DNA from: Alphaproteobacteria bacterium
GTDB taxonomy: Bacteria > Pseudomonadota > Alphaproteobacteria > Micropepsales > Micropepsaceae
Reading direction: 5' to 3'
Length of the DNA: 64,000 nucleotides
NCBI GenBank assembly: GCA_003139615.1
Contig: PLJH01000076.1
Span: 1 to 64,000 of the forward strand
Positions 24,427-32,600 of the stretch are shown here, one piece after another (within the stretch, counting starts at the first letter, position 1; each line of letters starts with the position of its first letter). The notes under the pieces were generated by a model. It did no database searches. It was given only the letters and a program-made list of their open reading frames with translations, and was not told the origin of the DNA. The translations under genes were made by a program, and so were the position numbers.

Positions 24427-25920
24427 ATGAAGCCGCGCAGCGACCTGAAGCCCAACACCTATGAGTATGAAACCGAGGCGCTCGTCACGCCGAACGGCTT
24501 CCGGGAATATGACGCGCGCTGGCTGTTCGGGAGCGAACTCAATCTGCTGGGCGTCGAGGCGCTGGGTCTGGGGCTCGGCACGTTGCTGCACGAGATGGGT
24601 GTGCCGCCGAAAATCGTCACGGGTCATGATTACCGATCCTATTCGCTGTCGATCAAGCAATCGCTGGCGCTGGGCCTGATGCGCGCGGGCTGCGACGTGA
24701 TCGATATCGGCATGGTGACGACTCCTGTTTCCTATTTCGCGCAGTTTGCGCTTGACGCGCCTGCGGTTGCGATGGTGACGGCAAGCCACAATGAGAACGG
24801 CTGGACGGGCGTGAAGATGGGCGCGCAACGCCCGCTCACCTTCGGGCCGGATGAGATGACCCGCCTGAAGGCGATCGTGCTGGGCGGCGCGGGCAAGGTG
24901 CGCGCGGGTGGTGCCTATACGCATGTCGGCGACATGCGCGCGCGCTATCTCGACGATGCAACGCGCGGCCACAAGCTCTCGCGGCCCATCAAGATTGTGG
25001 CGGCGTGCGGCAACGGCACGGCAGCGGCGTTCGCGCCTGAAGCGCTGCGGCGTATCGGCGCGGAGGTCGTGCCGCTCGATGCCGAGTTGGATTTCACCTT
25101 CCCCCGCTACAATCCCAATCCCGAAGACATGCACATGCTGCATGCCATGGCCGATGCCGTGCGCACGCATAAGGCCGATATCTGTCTCGGCTTCGACGGC
25201 GACGGCGACCGCTGCGGCGTGGTCGATGATCGCGGCGAGGAAATCTTCGCGGATAAAATCGGTGTGCTCATCGCCCGCGATCTTTCCGCGCGCCATCCGA
25301 ATGCGAAATTCGTGGTCGATGTGAAATCGACAGGGCTGTTCGAAACCGATCCCGTGCTGAAGAAAAACGGCGTCGTCACGGATTACTGGAAGACCGGTCA
25401 TTCCTATATCAAGCGGCGCACGGCGGAGCTTGGCGCGCTCGCGGGCTTCGAAAAGAGCGGACATTACTTCTTCAATCCACCTATCGGCCGCGGCTATGAC
25501 GACGGCATCGTGTCGGCGATTGCGATTCTCGAAATGCTCGATCGCGCGGGCGGAAAGAAGATGTCGGAGCTCGTCGACGGCCTTCCGAAAACCTGGGGCT
25601 CGCCCACCATGGCGCCTTATTGTCCCGACGATCGCAAATATGAAGTGGTCGATGCGCTGACGAAGGATTACAGCGAGCTCAAAGCGCGGGGCGGAAAAAT
25701 TCTTGGACAGAGCATCACGCGACTCATCACGGTCAACGGGATCCGCGTTGTGCTGGAAGACGGCACCTGGGGGCTCGTGCGCGCGTCGTCCAACAAGCCG
25801 TCGCTCGTCGTCGTGGTGGAAAGCCCGGCCAATGAAGCGAATATGCGCGCAATGTTCCAGGATATCGATGCGCGGCTCGGCAAACATCCGGAGGTCGGCG
25901 AATACGATCAGAAGATCTGA
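24427..25920 (+). CDS. Phosphomannomutase/phosphoglucomutase
   Basis: 497 residues, four-domain alpha-D-phosphohexomutase that interconverts hexose 1- and 6-phosphates. The phosphoserine loop TASHN has Ser120; the Mg-binding loop GFDGDGDRCG has Asp257, 259 and 261; the sugar-specificity loop is EKSGHYFFN; the C-terminal phosphate loop is VRASSNKPSLVVVVES. GEKSGH-like loops fit the dual PMM/PGM (AlgC-like) branch that supplies mannose-1-P or glucose-1-P for envelope sugars. ATG at 24427 preferred over an in-frame start at 24355 that would add unrelated basic residues. Divergent from cobA. Confidence 0.93.
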   Translation: MKPRSDLKPNTYEYETEALVTPNGFREYDARWLFGSELNLLGVEALGLGLGTLLHEMGVPPKIVTGHDYRSYSLSIKQSLALGLMRAGCDVIDIGMVTTPVSYFAQFALDAPAVAMVTASHNENGWTGVKMGAQRPLTFGPDEMTRLKAIVLGGAGKVRAGGAYTHVGDMRARYLDDATRGHKLSRPIKIVAACGNGTAAAFAPEALRRIGAEVVPLDAELDFTFPRYNPNPEDMHMLHAMADAVRTHKADICLGFDGDGDRCGVVDDRGEEIFADKIGVLIARDLSARHPNAKFVVDVKSTGLFETDPVLKKNGVVTDYWKTGHSYIKRRTAELGALAGFEKSGHYFFNPPIGRGYDDGIVSAIAILEMLDRAGGKKMSELVDGLPKTWGSPTMAPYCPDDRKYEVVDALTKDYSELKARGGKILGQSITRLITVNGIRVVLEDGTWGLVRASSNKPSLVVVVESPANEANMRAMFQDIDARLGKHPEVGEYDQKI

Positions 25921-26028
25921 CGCGAAAACCCGCGGAAACGCTGGATTCGCCAGCGCGACTTGCGCGCAATCTTGCGTCCCGCCTGCGCCGCTCCTATCGT
26001 CAACCTGGGCAAGCTTTGGGGGCGCCTT

Positions 26029-26199
26029 ATGGTTGGGAAGCGTATTCTGGTCGCGGCGATGGCCGTGTGGTTCCTTGGCACCGTCGGCGCATCGGCGCAA
26101 CAAACCGGCAAGCCGCCTTCGCCGCCGCCCACGCACAAATCGAGCCATGTCAGTCGCGATGTCTGCGCGACGCATCCCAACCTGCCGCAGTGTTCGTGA
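26029..26199 (+). CDS. Small secreted Pro-rich protein
   Basis: 56 residues: a signal peptide (MVGKRILVAAMAVWFLGTVG then ASAQQ) and a short mature tail (GKPPSPPPTHKSSHVSRDVC and ATHPNLPQCS) with two Cys that could form one disulfide. Its stop codon shares a base with the start of the next gene (TGATG), implying co-translation. No known family; the compact operon-like setting is the main support for it being real. Confidence 0.5.
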   Translation: MVGKRILVAAMAVWFLGTVGASAQQTGKPPSPPPTHKSSHVSRDVCATHPNLPQCS

Positions 26200-26759
26200 T
26201 GGCCACGCACATCTCGCGCGCGGCGATAGCGACGATCGCCATCCTGGCCTTCGCCGCCTGGGCTATATTGAATCTCATTCAGACACAGGTCGCGCGCAAC
26301 GACGCGATGGGAGCCCGCGTGTTCGACATGTCGCGGGAATATCGCGGCCATCTGGGACCGGCGAACGCGGCATTTTCGGCGAACTGGAACAATTACCTCA
26401 ACGCGACGATCGATCCCACCAATAACGGCCAGTTGGATGAGCAGGCTTATTCGGATCTGGTCGACCGTTTCCTCGCAATGGACGACAACAACGACAGCTT
26501 CGCTGCGCTGTCATCCTTCTACGAAGAAGTGGGCGAGTGCGTGGACGCCGATCTGTGCGATTTCTGGACCGCGCGTTCGCTGTTCGGCAGCGACATCGTG
26601 ACGTTCTATCACAACATGTATCCGGTGCTAGAGCGCGAGTCGCAGTCCGGCGGCAATGTGGTCGGGCTGTTGCATTTCGTGGATCGCATGCGCGATGCCG
26701 ATCGCGGCGTCCTGCATCGCCGCTTCGAATGGCATTGGCTGCGAGCCAATCCGGATTAG
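26199..26759 (+). CDS. Membrane-anchored periplasmic protein, unknown function
   Basis: 186 residues from the ATG at 26199. One N-terminal membrane segment (AAIATIAILAFAAWAILNLI) is followed by a soluble, helical, mostly acidic domain with DQMSREYRGHLG-like (FDMSREYRGHLGPANAAFSA) and LDEQAYSDLVDRFLAMDDNN. Two Cys (GECVDADLCDFW) could pair. The domain probably faces the periplasm. Coupled by TGATG to the small secreted protein before it. Converges with the TauE transporter gene with a 4-bp overlap. Family not recognised. Confidence 0.65.
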   Translation: MATHISRAAIATIAILAFAAWAILNLIQTQVARNDAMGARVFDMSREYRGHLGPANAAFSANWNNYLNATIDPTNNGQLDEQAYSDLVDRFLAMDDNNDSFAALSSFYEEVGECVDADLCDFWTARSLFGSDIVTFYHNMYPVLERESQSGGNVVGLLHFVDRMRDADRGVLHRRFEWHWLRANPD

Positions 26760-27586
26760 CCGAGCGCGTCGTAAAGCATCCGCCCCGTCATCAGCACGAT
26801 GAAAAGCGCCAGCAGGATGCGGAAGCGATTGGCGTCCGTCATCTGGCCGAGTGCCGAGCCGGCACGCGCGGTCGCGAAAGAGATGGGCGCGATGAGCAAT
26901 ACGCCGAGCAGGTTCACATAGCCGAACGAATAAGGCGGAAGGCCCGGCGCATGCCAGCCCAGCACGATGGCCGCGATCGTTCCGGGAATCGTAATGATCG
27001 CGCCGAACAAAGTTGCCGACGCAATCGCGCGCGGCGCCGGCATGCCGAACGAGGTCAACGCCGGCACGCCCAATGTGCTGACGCCAGTCCCCATCATGGC
27101 GGAGACACCGCCCGTGAGCGCAGGTATTGCGAGGCCGCCCGCGCCGGACGGCAAACGATACGCCAGGCGCCGCTTCTCGCCGCTGAACGCGAACCACAGC
27201 GCCACGACAAGCGCCACACATGCAAAGTTCAGCGCAAGCGTGCGATCGCTCAGGACGCCAACCAGCGCACATCCGATGAGTGCTCCGACAAACATCGGAA
27301 TGCTCCAGCCGCGCAGCAGATCTCGATCCACAGCATCGCCACTCTGCGTTGCGAGAATGGACGCGAGCGACACCGGAAGGATTGCGGCGAGCGAGGTTCC
27401 GATCGCCAGATGCATGCGCAGCGATTCATCGACACCGATCAGCACCAGCACATGATAGAGCACCGGCACGACCACGATGCCGACATCGACGCCCAACGTG
27501 CCGGCGATTAGTCCACCGAAGACCGCCGCGATCGCAAGCCCCAGTGCAAGCGTGCCCAATTCGCCGGACGCAAGGACAAAATGCAT
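26756..27586 (-). CDS. TauE/SafE-family membrane transporter
   Basis: 276 residues from the ATG at 27586; about eight membrane helices in two repeats, with the typical glycine-rich starts (AAVFGGLIAGTLGVDVGIVV and ALTGGVSAMMGTGVSTLGVP). Family members export or import sulfite, sulfoacetate, sulfonates or related anions; the substrate cannot be told. The start lies 1 bp downstream of the dusA stop, so it may be co-transcribed with dusA. C-terminus (ANRFRILLALFIVLMTGRML) is the last helix. Confidence 0.88.
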   Translation of the reverse strand: MHFVLASGELGTLALGLAIAAVFGGLIAGTLGVDVGIVVVPVLYHVLVLIGVDESLRMHLAIGTSLAAILPVSLASILATQSGDAVDRDLLRGWSIPMFVGALIGCALVGVLSDRTLALNFACVALVVALWFAFSGEKRRLAYRLPSGAGGLAIPALTGGVSAMMGTGVSTLGVPALTSFGMPAPRAIASATLFGAIITIPGTIAAIVLGWHAPGLPPYSFGYVNLLGVLLIAPISFATARAGSALGQMTDANRFRILLALFIVLMTGRMLYDALG

Positions 27587-27587
27587 C

Positions 27588-28595
27588 TCAGGCAGCCGCA
27601 AGGTCGCCGGCGCGTTGCAGATGTGCAAGCGCATCGCGCAAAACGCCGATCCCTGCGCCGGCCCGCGTCGCGTTCTCGCTCAGATGGCGGCGGAACAGCC
27701 GCGCGCCGGGCCTTCCGCTGAAGAGACCGAGCATATGCTTTGTCATCGCGTGCAGCGGCACGCCTTTCGCGAGTTGTGCACCTACATAGTCGCAATACGC
27801 GTCCGTCGCCGCATCGATCTCGCGCGCATCGCCGCCGAAGAAGCGTGCATCTACCTGTGCGAGGATGGCGGGCGACTGATAGGCGGCGCGCCCCAGCATC
27901 ACGCCGTCGGCATGTTCGAGGTGTCGCGCCGCCTCGTCGAGAGTGGCGATGCCGCCATTGACAACGATAGTAAGTTCGGGCCGCTCGCGCTTGACGCGAT
28001 AGACGAGGTCGTAATCGAGTGGCGGCTTCTCGCGATTGTCTTTGGGCGACAGACCTTCGAGCCAAGCCTTGCGCGCGTGAACGGCAAAGATCGTCACACC
28101 GGCTTGCGCGCAGGCATCGATCAGCGTGCGCAAACTCTCCTCGGGGTTTTGATCGTCGACGCCGAGCCGGCATTTCACGGTGACGGGCACGGGCACCGCT
28201 GCACGCATCGCTGCCACGCAATCGGCCACCAGCGCGGGCTCGCGCATCAGGCACGCGCCGAAGCGACCCGACTGCACGCGATCCGAAGGGCACCCGACAT
28301 TGAGATTGATTTCGCTGTAACCGAATTCCGCGCCGATGCGTGCCGCTTCTGCGAGCCGTGTCGGCTCCGCGCCGCCGAGCTGCAGAGCGACGGGGTGCTC
28401 GACCGCATCGAAACCGAGCAGCCTCGCGCGATCGCCGCGGATCACCGCCTCAGCCGTCACCATCTCGGTGTAGAGAAGCGCCTGCGACGACAACAGACGG
28501 TGCAACACCCGGCAATGCCGGTCCGTCCACTCCATCATGGGGGCGACCGCGAAGATTTTCTGCCCGGCCGCCAACGGTTTAGAGATCGCAGTCAT
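27588..28595 (-). CDS. dusA: tRNA-dihydrouridine(20/20a) synthase
   Basis: 335 residues from the ATG at 28595. FMN-dependent reduction of uridine 20/20a in the tRNA D-loop. The TIM-barrel start VAPMMEWTDRHCRVLHRLLS is diagnostic for DusA, and the catalytic Cys is in NLNVGCPSDRVQSGRFGACL. KCRLGVDDQ and FAVHARKAWLEGLSPKDNRE are FMN/tRNA contact segments also typical of DusA. The C-terminal helical tRNA-binding domain is present. Upstream in-frame sequence to 28913 does not look coding. Confidence 0.95.
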   Translation of the reverse strand: MTAISKPLAAGQKIFAVAPMMEWTDRHCRVLHRLLSSQALLYTEMVTAEAVIRGDRARLLGFDAVEHPVALQLGGAEPTRLAEAARIGAEFGYSEINLNVGCPSDRVQSGRFGACLMREPALVADCVAAMRAAVPVPVTVKCRLGVDDQNPEESLRTLIDACAQAGVTIFAVHARKAWLEGLSPKDNREKPPLDYDLVYRVKRERPELTIVVNGGIATLDEAARHLEHADGVMLGRAAYQSPAILAQVDARFFGGDAREIDAATDAYCDYVGAQLAKGVPLHAMTKHMLGLFSGRPGARLFRRHLSENATRAGAGIGVLRDALAHLQRAGDLAAA

Positions 28596-29283
28596 GGCAG
28601 AAATCGCAATTCGGCGGTTGTCCGGGTGGTTCGCGCCGTTCATCTCCACGATATCGAGGAAATTGGCAAGCGTATCCCGCGCTGGTGCGTTAACCCTTGG
28701 CGCTGTGCTCGCCGTCAATGCGACTGCGAAATGCTCCGAATCCGGATATCGGAAGGCGATGCGCCGAAGCGGCGACAGAACGCCGCTCAATGTGGGCTGG
28801 TCATAGGAACCCGAAGCCGCACAGGAGGTGAGGCAGGCGTCGCCTGCGCCGAGCGAAACTCCGCGCCCGTTCTGGGTTACGATCGGTTTGCGTACTGACA
28901 ACGAAGCTCGCACCAGTGACTTGGTCTCCCGTAAGGCGCACGCGCGAACTCGCGGGCGAGCACCGCCGCACCGAATTGCCGGGAGGTTATTCGCGCGATT
29001 TTCGGGATTCTTGGCGAGGAACGAACGGATTGGTATGGCGCGATCAAGCCGGAAAAATGCGATCTGTGTACTGCGGCGCCGCGGAATCGATCCGCAGGGT
29101 CGACGAAGTCAGGGCGTTTTGGCGAGCCCAGAATGAAGTCCATCTTCTCTTGAAAAGGACTTCTCGCAGCTTGCAATTGTCATCCGTCCCATACAATGTG
29201 TGGTTGAGTATTGGCGCGACTAGCGTATTTCGAGTGTTCGTTGAGACTGTTGATTCGTAGTCGTTTCGGGGCTTTGGACTCGC
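28596..29283. other. Gene-poor stretch of about 690 bp upstream of the DyP/P450 operon
   Basis: ORFs exist in several frames, for example 28916-29260 on the plus strand, but none has a clear start, ribosome site or recognisable protein character. A short palindrome GCAGGCG-T-CGCCTGC is near 28832-28846. The sequence between 29100 and 29260 is more AT-rich and may contain the promoter of the following operon. I see nothing else that can be supported. Confidence 0.35.
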
Positions 29284-29952
29284 ATGTCGAACATCGCCGG
29301 CAAGGCGTACGCCATGAACGTCATCACGCCGGTGCCGCCGGCTTTGACGTGGCTTCAGTGGTTGATTTTCATGGTATCGCGAGCTCTGCCGAGTAAATTG
29401 CAGGGTCTTCTGGGATTGAGCCTCATCCATTTTGCGCGCTGGGTCATCATTCGCCGCGACCAATGGCCGGATCTGGGGCAGGGCAAGCAGGCGCTTCGAT
29501 ATGACTACATGCTCTTCTGCAGCAATTTCAACGGCACCTGGGATCAGTACATCGACGCGTTCTCCGACGGAATTCCGGCCGGTCTTGATTTGTATTGGTA
29601 CGCCAGCGCCAAATATCCCCATTCGATCCCGATCACGCCATTCAAGACGTACATCGTCTACAATCAGATCGATACGGATTACTATTATAACGCGACGCCG
29701 GGCGCGGCGCAGCGCGATATTAAATCCGCGCTGAAAGTGCTCATAGAAATACGCGATTTGGCCGATCTTCACGCGCGCGGCGACGCACATACCTTTGCCG
29801 TTGCTTATCGAAAATCGCTTCTCAAGGTTCAGGCGTGCCTCGGCTCACACGGCGTTGCGCCGACTGCGAGCCTCGACACCGAAAACGCCGAACGCATCCG
29901 GTACGGCATGGGACGCGTGACCGACCCGAGCCAAGAATCCGGGAGGCCGTAG
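29284..29952 (+). CDS. Unrecognised protein, first gene of the DyP/P450 cluster
   Basis: 222 residues. Residues 20-56 are strongly hydrophobic (LTWLQWLIFMVSRALPSKLQ then GLLGLSLIHFARWVII) and may lie in or on the membrane. The core contains YDYMLFCSNFNGTWDQYIDA (residues 73-92) and NQIDTDYYYNATPGAA (127-142), giving a compact alpha-beta domain rich in aromatic residues. A similar but weaker pattern occurs in the next gene, so the two may be distant relatives. Weak ribosome site; Met11 is a possible alternative start. Stop is one base before the next start. Function unknown; context implies work with a peroxidase and a P450. Confidence 0.7.
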   Translation: MSNIAGKAYAMNVITPVPPALTWLQWLIFMVSRALPSKLQGLLGLSLIHFARWVIIRRDQWPDLGQGKQALRYDYMLFCSNFNGTWDQYIDAFSDGIPAGLDLYWYASAKYPHSIPITPFKTYIVYNQIDTDYYYNATPGAAQRDIKSALKVLIEIRDLADLHARGDAHTFAVAYRKSLLKVQACLGSHGVAPTASLDTENAERIRYGMGRVTDPSQESGRP

Positions 29953-29953
29953 G

Positions 29954-30889
29954 ATGCCGAACTACGATGCGGGTCATTACTTTCTGACGGCGCTTGTGCC
30001 GGTAAAGCTCGATTCGGTGCTCGTCGACGGGCAGAGTCGCTCTCGTCGTCATGCAATCAAAGGCGTGCTCGATGCGGCGCCGGCCGGCGAGACCACGGCA
30101 GGTTTACGTGGAAAGGTCATCCCCAATCCATTTGCCGACAGCATGAGGACGCATTTCGCCCGCTTCTTCGTGTTGGACGATGTCGTATTCAATGGCCGGG
30201 TTTCATGCAATTCGCTGGTCTCGACAATTCTCGGGATCGATCCGCTGAAAGCGCAGCCCGTCGATCGCCTGTCGAGCCCCTTTTTGATCTTCGCTGTGGA
30301 CTTCGACGCGGCCAGCGGCGCGGACACCGAGCTGAAGAGCTATCTCGTCGAGCTTTGGGGCACTATGCGGGTTAAATTGGCCCAGGTATTTCAACATTGT
30401 GTCGGCTTTGATTCGATCTCCGATGCAAATGGCTTTTTTGCCTACATCAAGAAATGCCAGATCGAGACGACGATGCCGTTCAATGATTATTGGGCCACGC
30501 CGCCGAAACTGAGCGACATCAATTTGCTCGCATATCTGATCGCAGGGCTTGCCGCGCTGGCGGCCGCAATCGTGGGCGCATTCGGTTGGCAACCCTGGTT
30601 AATGCCCGCCGGTCTTTTGGCTCTGGCCGCCGTCTTGTTGCTGTTCATCGTAAACCTCCTCAGAAAAGCAAAGGCGCCGTTCCCGAAATCTCCTCCGCCG
30701 GGACCGAGTTCGGACCTGCCGACTGTTCTCAAGGCGCTCTTTCTGCAACGCGCGTTCACGCAATTTGCGATCGACGCGCAGGGTCTGGACGATCAGGCGA
30801 TATATGACCGGTTCGGCGCGTTCATCGCCGATAACAAGCCGCAAAGTATCGGTGCGCCGACGCAACCGCCGGGCGTCGTCGGCACATGA
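29954..30889 (+). CDS. Unrecognised membrane-anchored protein, second gene of the DyP/P450 cluster
   Basis: 311 residues. A soluble N-terminal domain (1-185) has THFARFFVLDD (66-76), LIFAVDFDA (111-119) and FQHCVGF (146-152), a beta-alpha-beta pattern reminiscent of the ferredoxin-like halves of DyP-type proteins. Two membrane helices follow (about 191-212 and 216-236), then a Pro-rich linker (KSPPPGPSSDLP) and a C-terminal helical part. It starts 1 bp after the previous stop and ends 13 bp before the DyP gene, so all are surely co-transcribed. I do not recognise the family; a membrane partner for the DyP or P450 enzyme is an inference. Confidence 0.75.
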   Translation: MPNYDAGHYFLTALVPVKLDSVLVDGQSRSRRHAIKGVLDAAPAGETTAGLRGKVIPNPFADSMRTHFARFFVLDDVVFNGRVSCNSLVSTILGIDPLKAQPVDRLSSPFLIFAVDFDAASGADTELKSYLVELWGTMRVKLAQVFQHCVGFDSISDANGFFAYIKKCQIETTMPFNDYWATPPKLSDINLLAYLIAGLAALAAAIVGAFGWQPWLMPAGLLALAAVLLLFIVNLLRKAKAPFPKSPPPGPSSDLPTVLKALFLQRAFTQFAIDAQGLDDQAIYDRFGAFIADNKPQSIGAPTQPPGVVGT

Positions 30890-30902
30890 TCGGGAATATC
30901 CG

Positions 30903-32546
30903 ATGACACGAGGACTCGATCTCGCCGACATCCAGGGCAATATCGTGCGGCCTTATGGCCGTTTCGGATTTCCGTTCGCACGTCACTTTTTCTTCCATAT
31001 CGGAACTCCCGCCGCCGGACGGAAATTCGTTGAGCAAATCCGTCATCGCGTCACGACGGCGGAACGGTGGCGCGACACGGACAGTGGAACAACCGAAGAT
31101 TCGCCGCCCCGGCCGAAAGTCACGATCAATATCGGCTTCTGTCACCAGGGTCTGATTGCCCTGGCGCTTCCGACAGAAACCCTCAGCGGTCTGCCGGAAG
31201 AATTCGTTGACGGCATGGAAAAGCGCTGGAGTATCCTCGGCGATATTGGCGACAGTGCGCCCGGCAAGTGGGATCCGATCTGGTGCGACTCTCACAGCAC
31301 GCCCGAAAAGCGGATTCATATCTGGGTTTCGTTGAATGCGCAGATCGAAGCGAACGGCCAGCCGGTCGCGGAACTCGCCGCGCTGACGCAGTGGCTGTAC
31401 GATATCGCCGGAAATTCTGGTGGCGTGATCCCGTTGTCGGGGCATAGAGGACCTTCGGGCGATTTTCAGGACTCGGCCGCGCTTATGCAGACACTGCCCG
31501 ATGGCCGTTGCGTTCCCACGTCTCAAATATTCTTCGGTTTCACGGACGGCATCGCGGATCCCGTCTTTGCCGATCAATACGACCCGAAGGATGAGCCGGA
31601 TGAGGTGGTCGGCGGCGGCAAGCTGGAATCCGGCGATGAAGGCTGGAGTCCGCTCGCCACGGGTGAATTCATTCTCGGACATGCGAACGAGGCGCAGGAG
31701 TTGCCGCCGACCCCGCAGCCCTGGTCGCTCATGCGAAACGGGACGTTCATGGTCTATCGAAAGGTGCACCAAAACGTTGCCAGTTTCAGTGAATATGTCT
31801 TGTCGCAGGCTTCTTTGCTGAAACAAGTTGGCGGGGCTGCGAGCCGCGAAGAGGCCGAGGATACGATCCGGGCAAAGATGGTGGGCCGTTGGCCGAACGG
31901 CATCCCTCTGATCGCTGCACCAACCTGGACTGACGCCCAAGCTCTCGGAGCACAATGGAAAGACATTCCCGCGATACAACTCAAACGAACCGGAGAGCGG
32001 ACCGATGCCGCGAAAGCCCGGCTGGCGGATTACGAGAAGCTCGTCACCGACATTCGCTACCGCGACGATGTTTCGGGCGCAAAATGCCCTGTCTCGGCGC
32101 ATATCCGGCGGGCCAATCCTCGCGATGCGCTCGACCCATTCTTCGGCGTATCTGGAAAATCGCCCGGTTCGGCGCTGACCAATCGCCGCCGCATCATGCG
32201 CCGCGGTCTGCCTTATGGCGGCTCATCTCCTTGTGACAATACGAGCGAGCACGGCGTGATCTTCATGGCGCTCTGCGCGAGCTTGTTCCGGCAATTCGAG
32301 TTCATCCAGCAACAATGGATTCAATATGGGTCGAGCTTCAATCTCGGAAACGATACCGATCCCGTAATAGGGCTTCACCGCGAGGGTGCGAAATTCGTGG
32401 TCCCTGCCGATCCCGACAAGGCCGACGCGCCTTTCATTTGCGCAAACATGCCGCAATTCGTGGAGACGCGCGGCGGCGAATATTTCTTCATACCGAGCTT
32501 GACGGCGTTGCGCGAAATCGCCCAAGGCAGCGTCGATCCGACCTGA
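30903..32546 (+). CDS. DyP-type heme peroxidase
   Basis: 547 residues from the ATG at 30903, long for the family (300-450 in short classes), so closest in size to the extended (C/D, or V) class. N-domain begins LDLADIQGNIVRPYGR. The distal motif GFTDGIADP places catalytic Asp at residue 215; the proximal heme ligand is His400 in KCPVSAHIRRANPRD; distal Arg lies in NRRRIMRRGLPYG (427-439). No signal peptide or Tat motif, so probably cytoplasmic. Oxidises an organic substrate with peroxide. Located between an unknown membrane protein and a P450 in one operon, which is an unusual combination. Confidence 0.93.
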   Translation: MTRGLDLADIQGNIVRPYGRFGFPFARHFFFHIGTPAAGRKFVEQIRHRVTTAERWRDTDSGTTEDSPPRPKVTINIGFCHQGLIALALPTETLSGLPEEFVDGMEKRWSILGDIGDSAPGKWDPIWCDSHSTPEKRIHIWVSLNAQIEANGQPVAELAALTQWLYDIAGNSGGVIPLSGHRGPSGDFQDSAALMQTLPDGRCVPTSQIFFGFTDGIADPVFADQYDPKDEPDEVVGGGKLESGDEGWSPLATGEFILGHANEAQELPPTPQPWSLMRNGTFMVYRKVHQNVASFSEYVLSQASLLKQVGGAASREEAEDTIRAKMVGRWPNGIPLIAAPTWTDAQALGAQWKDIPAIQLKRTGERTDAAKARLADYEKLVTDIRYRDDVSGAKCPVSAHIRRANPRDALDPFFGVSGKSPGSALTNRRRIMRRGLPYGGSSPCDNTSEHGVIFMALCASLFRQFEFIQQQWIQYGSSFNLGNDTDPVIGLHREGAKFVVPADPDKADAPFICANMPQFVETRGGEYFFIPSLTALREIAQGSVDPT

Positions 32547-32600
32547 TCGAGGCGACTTCGAGAGACCCAAGCTCGGCGAAGTTCGCGAAAGGGCCAGAAC

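Noticed and set aside
24310-26175. 621-codon minus-strand frame opposite the phosphomannomutase gene
   Set aside because: Antisense of a gene with complete active-site motifs; no independent protein character.
28916-29260. 114-codon plus-strand frame as a gene before the DyP/P450 unit
   Set aside because: No ribosome site, irregular composition, and an overlapping antisense frame of equal quality; no recognisable domain.
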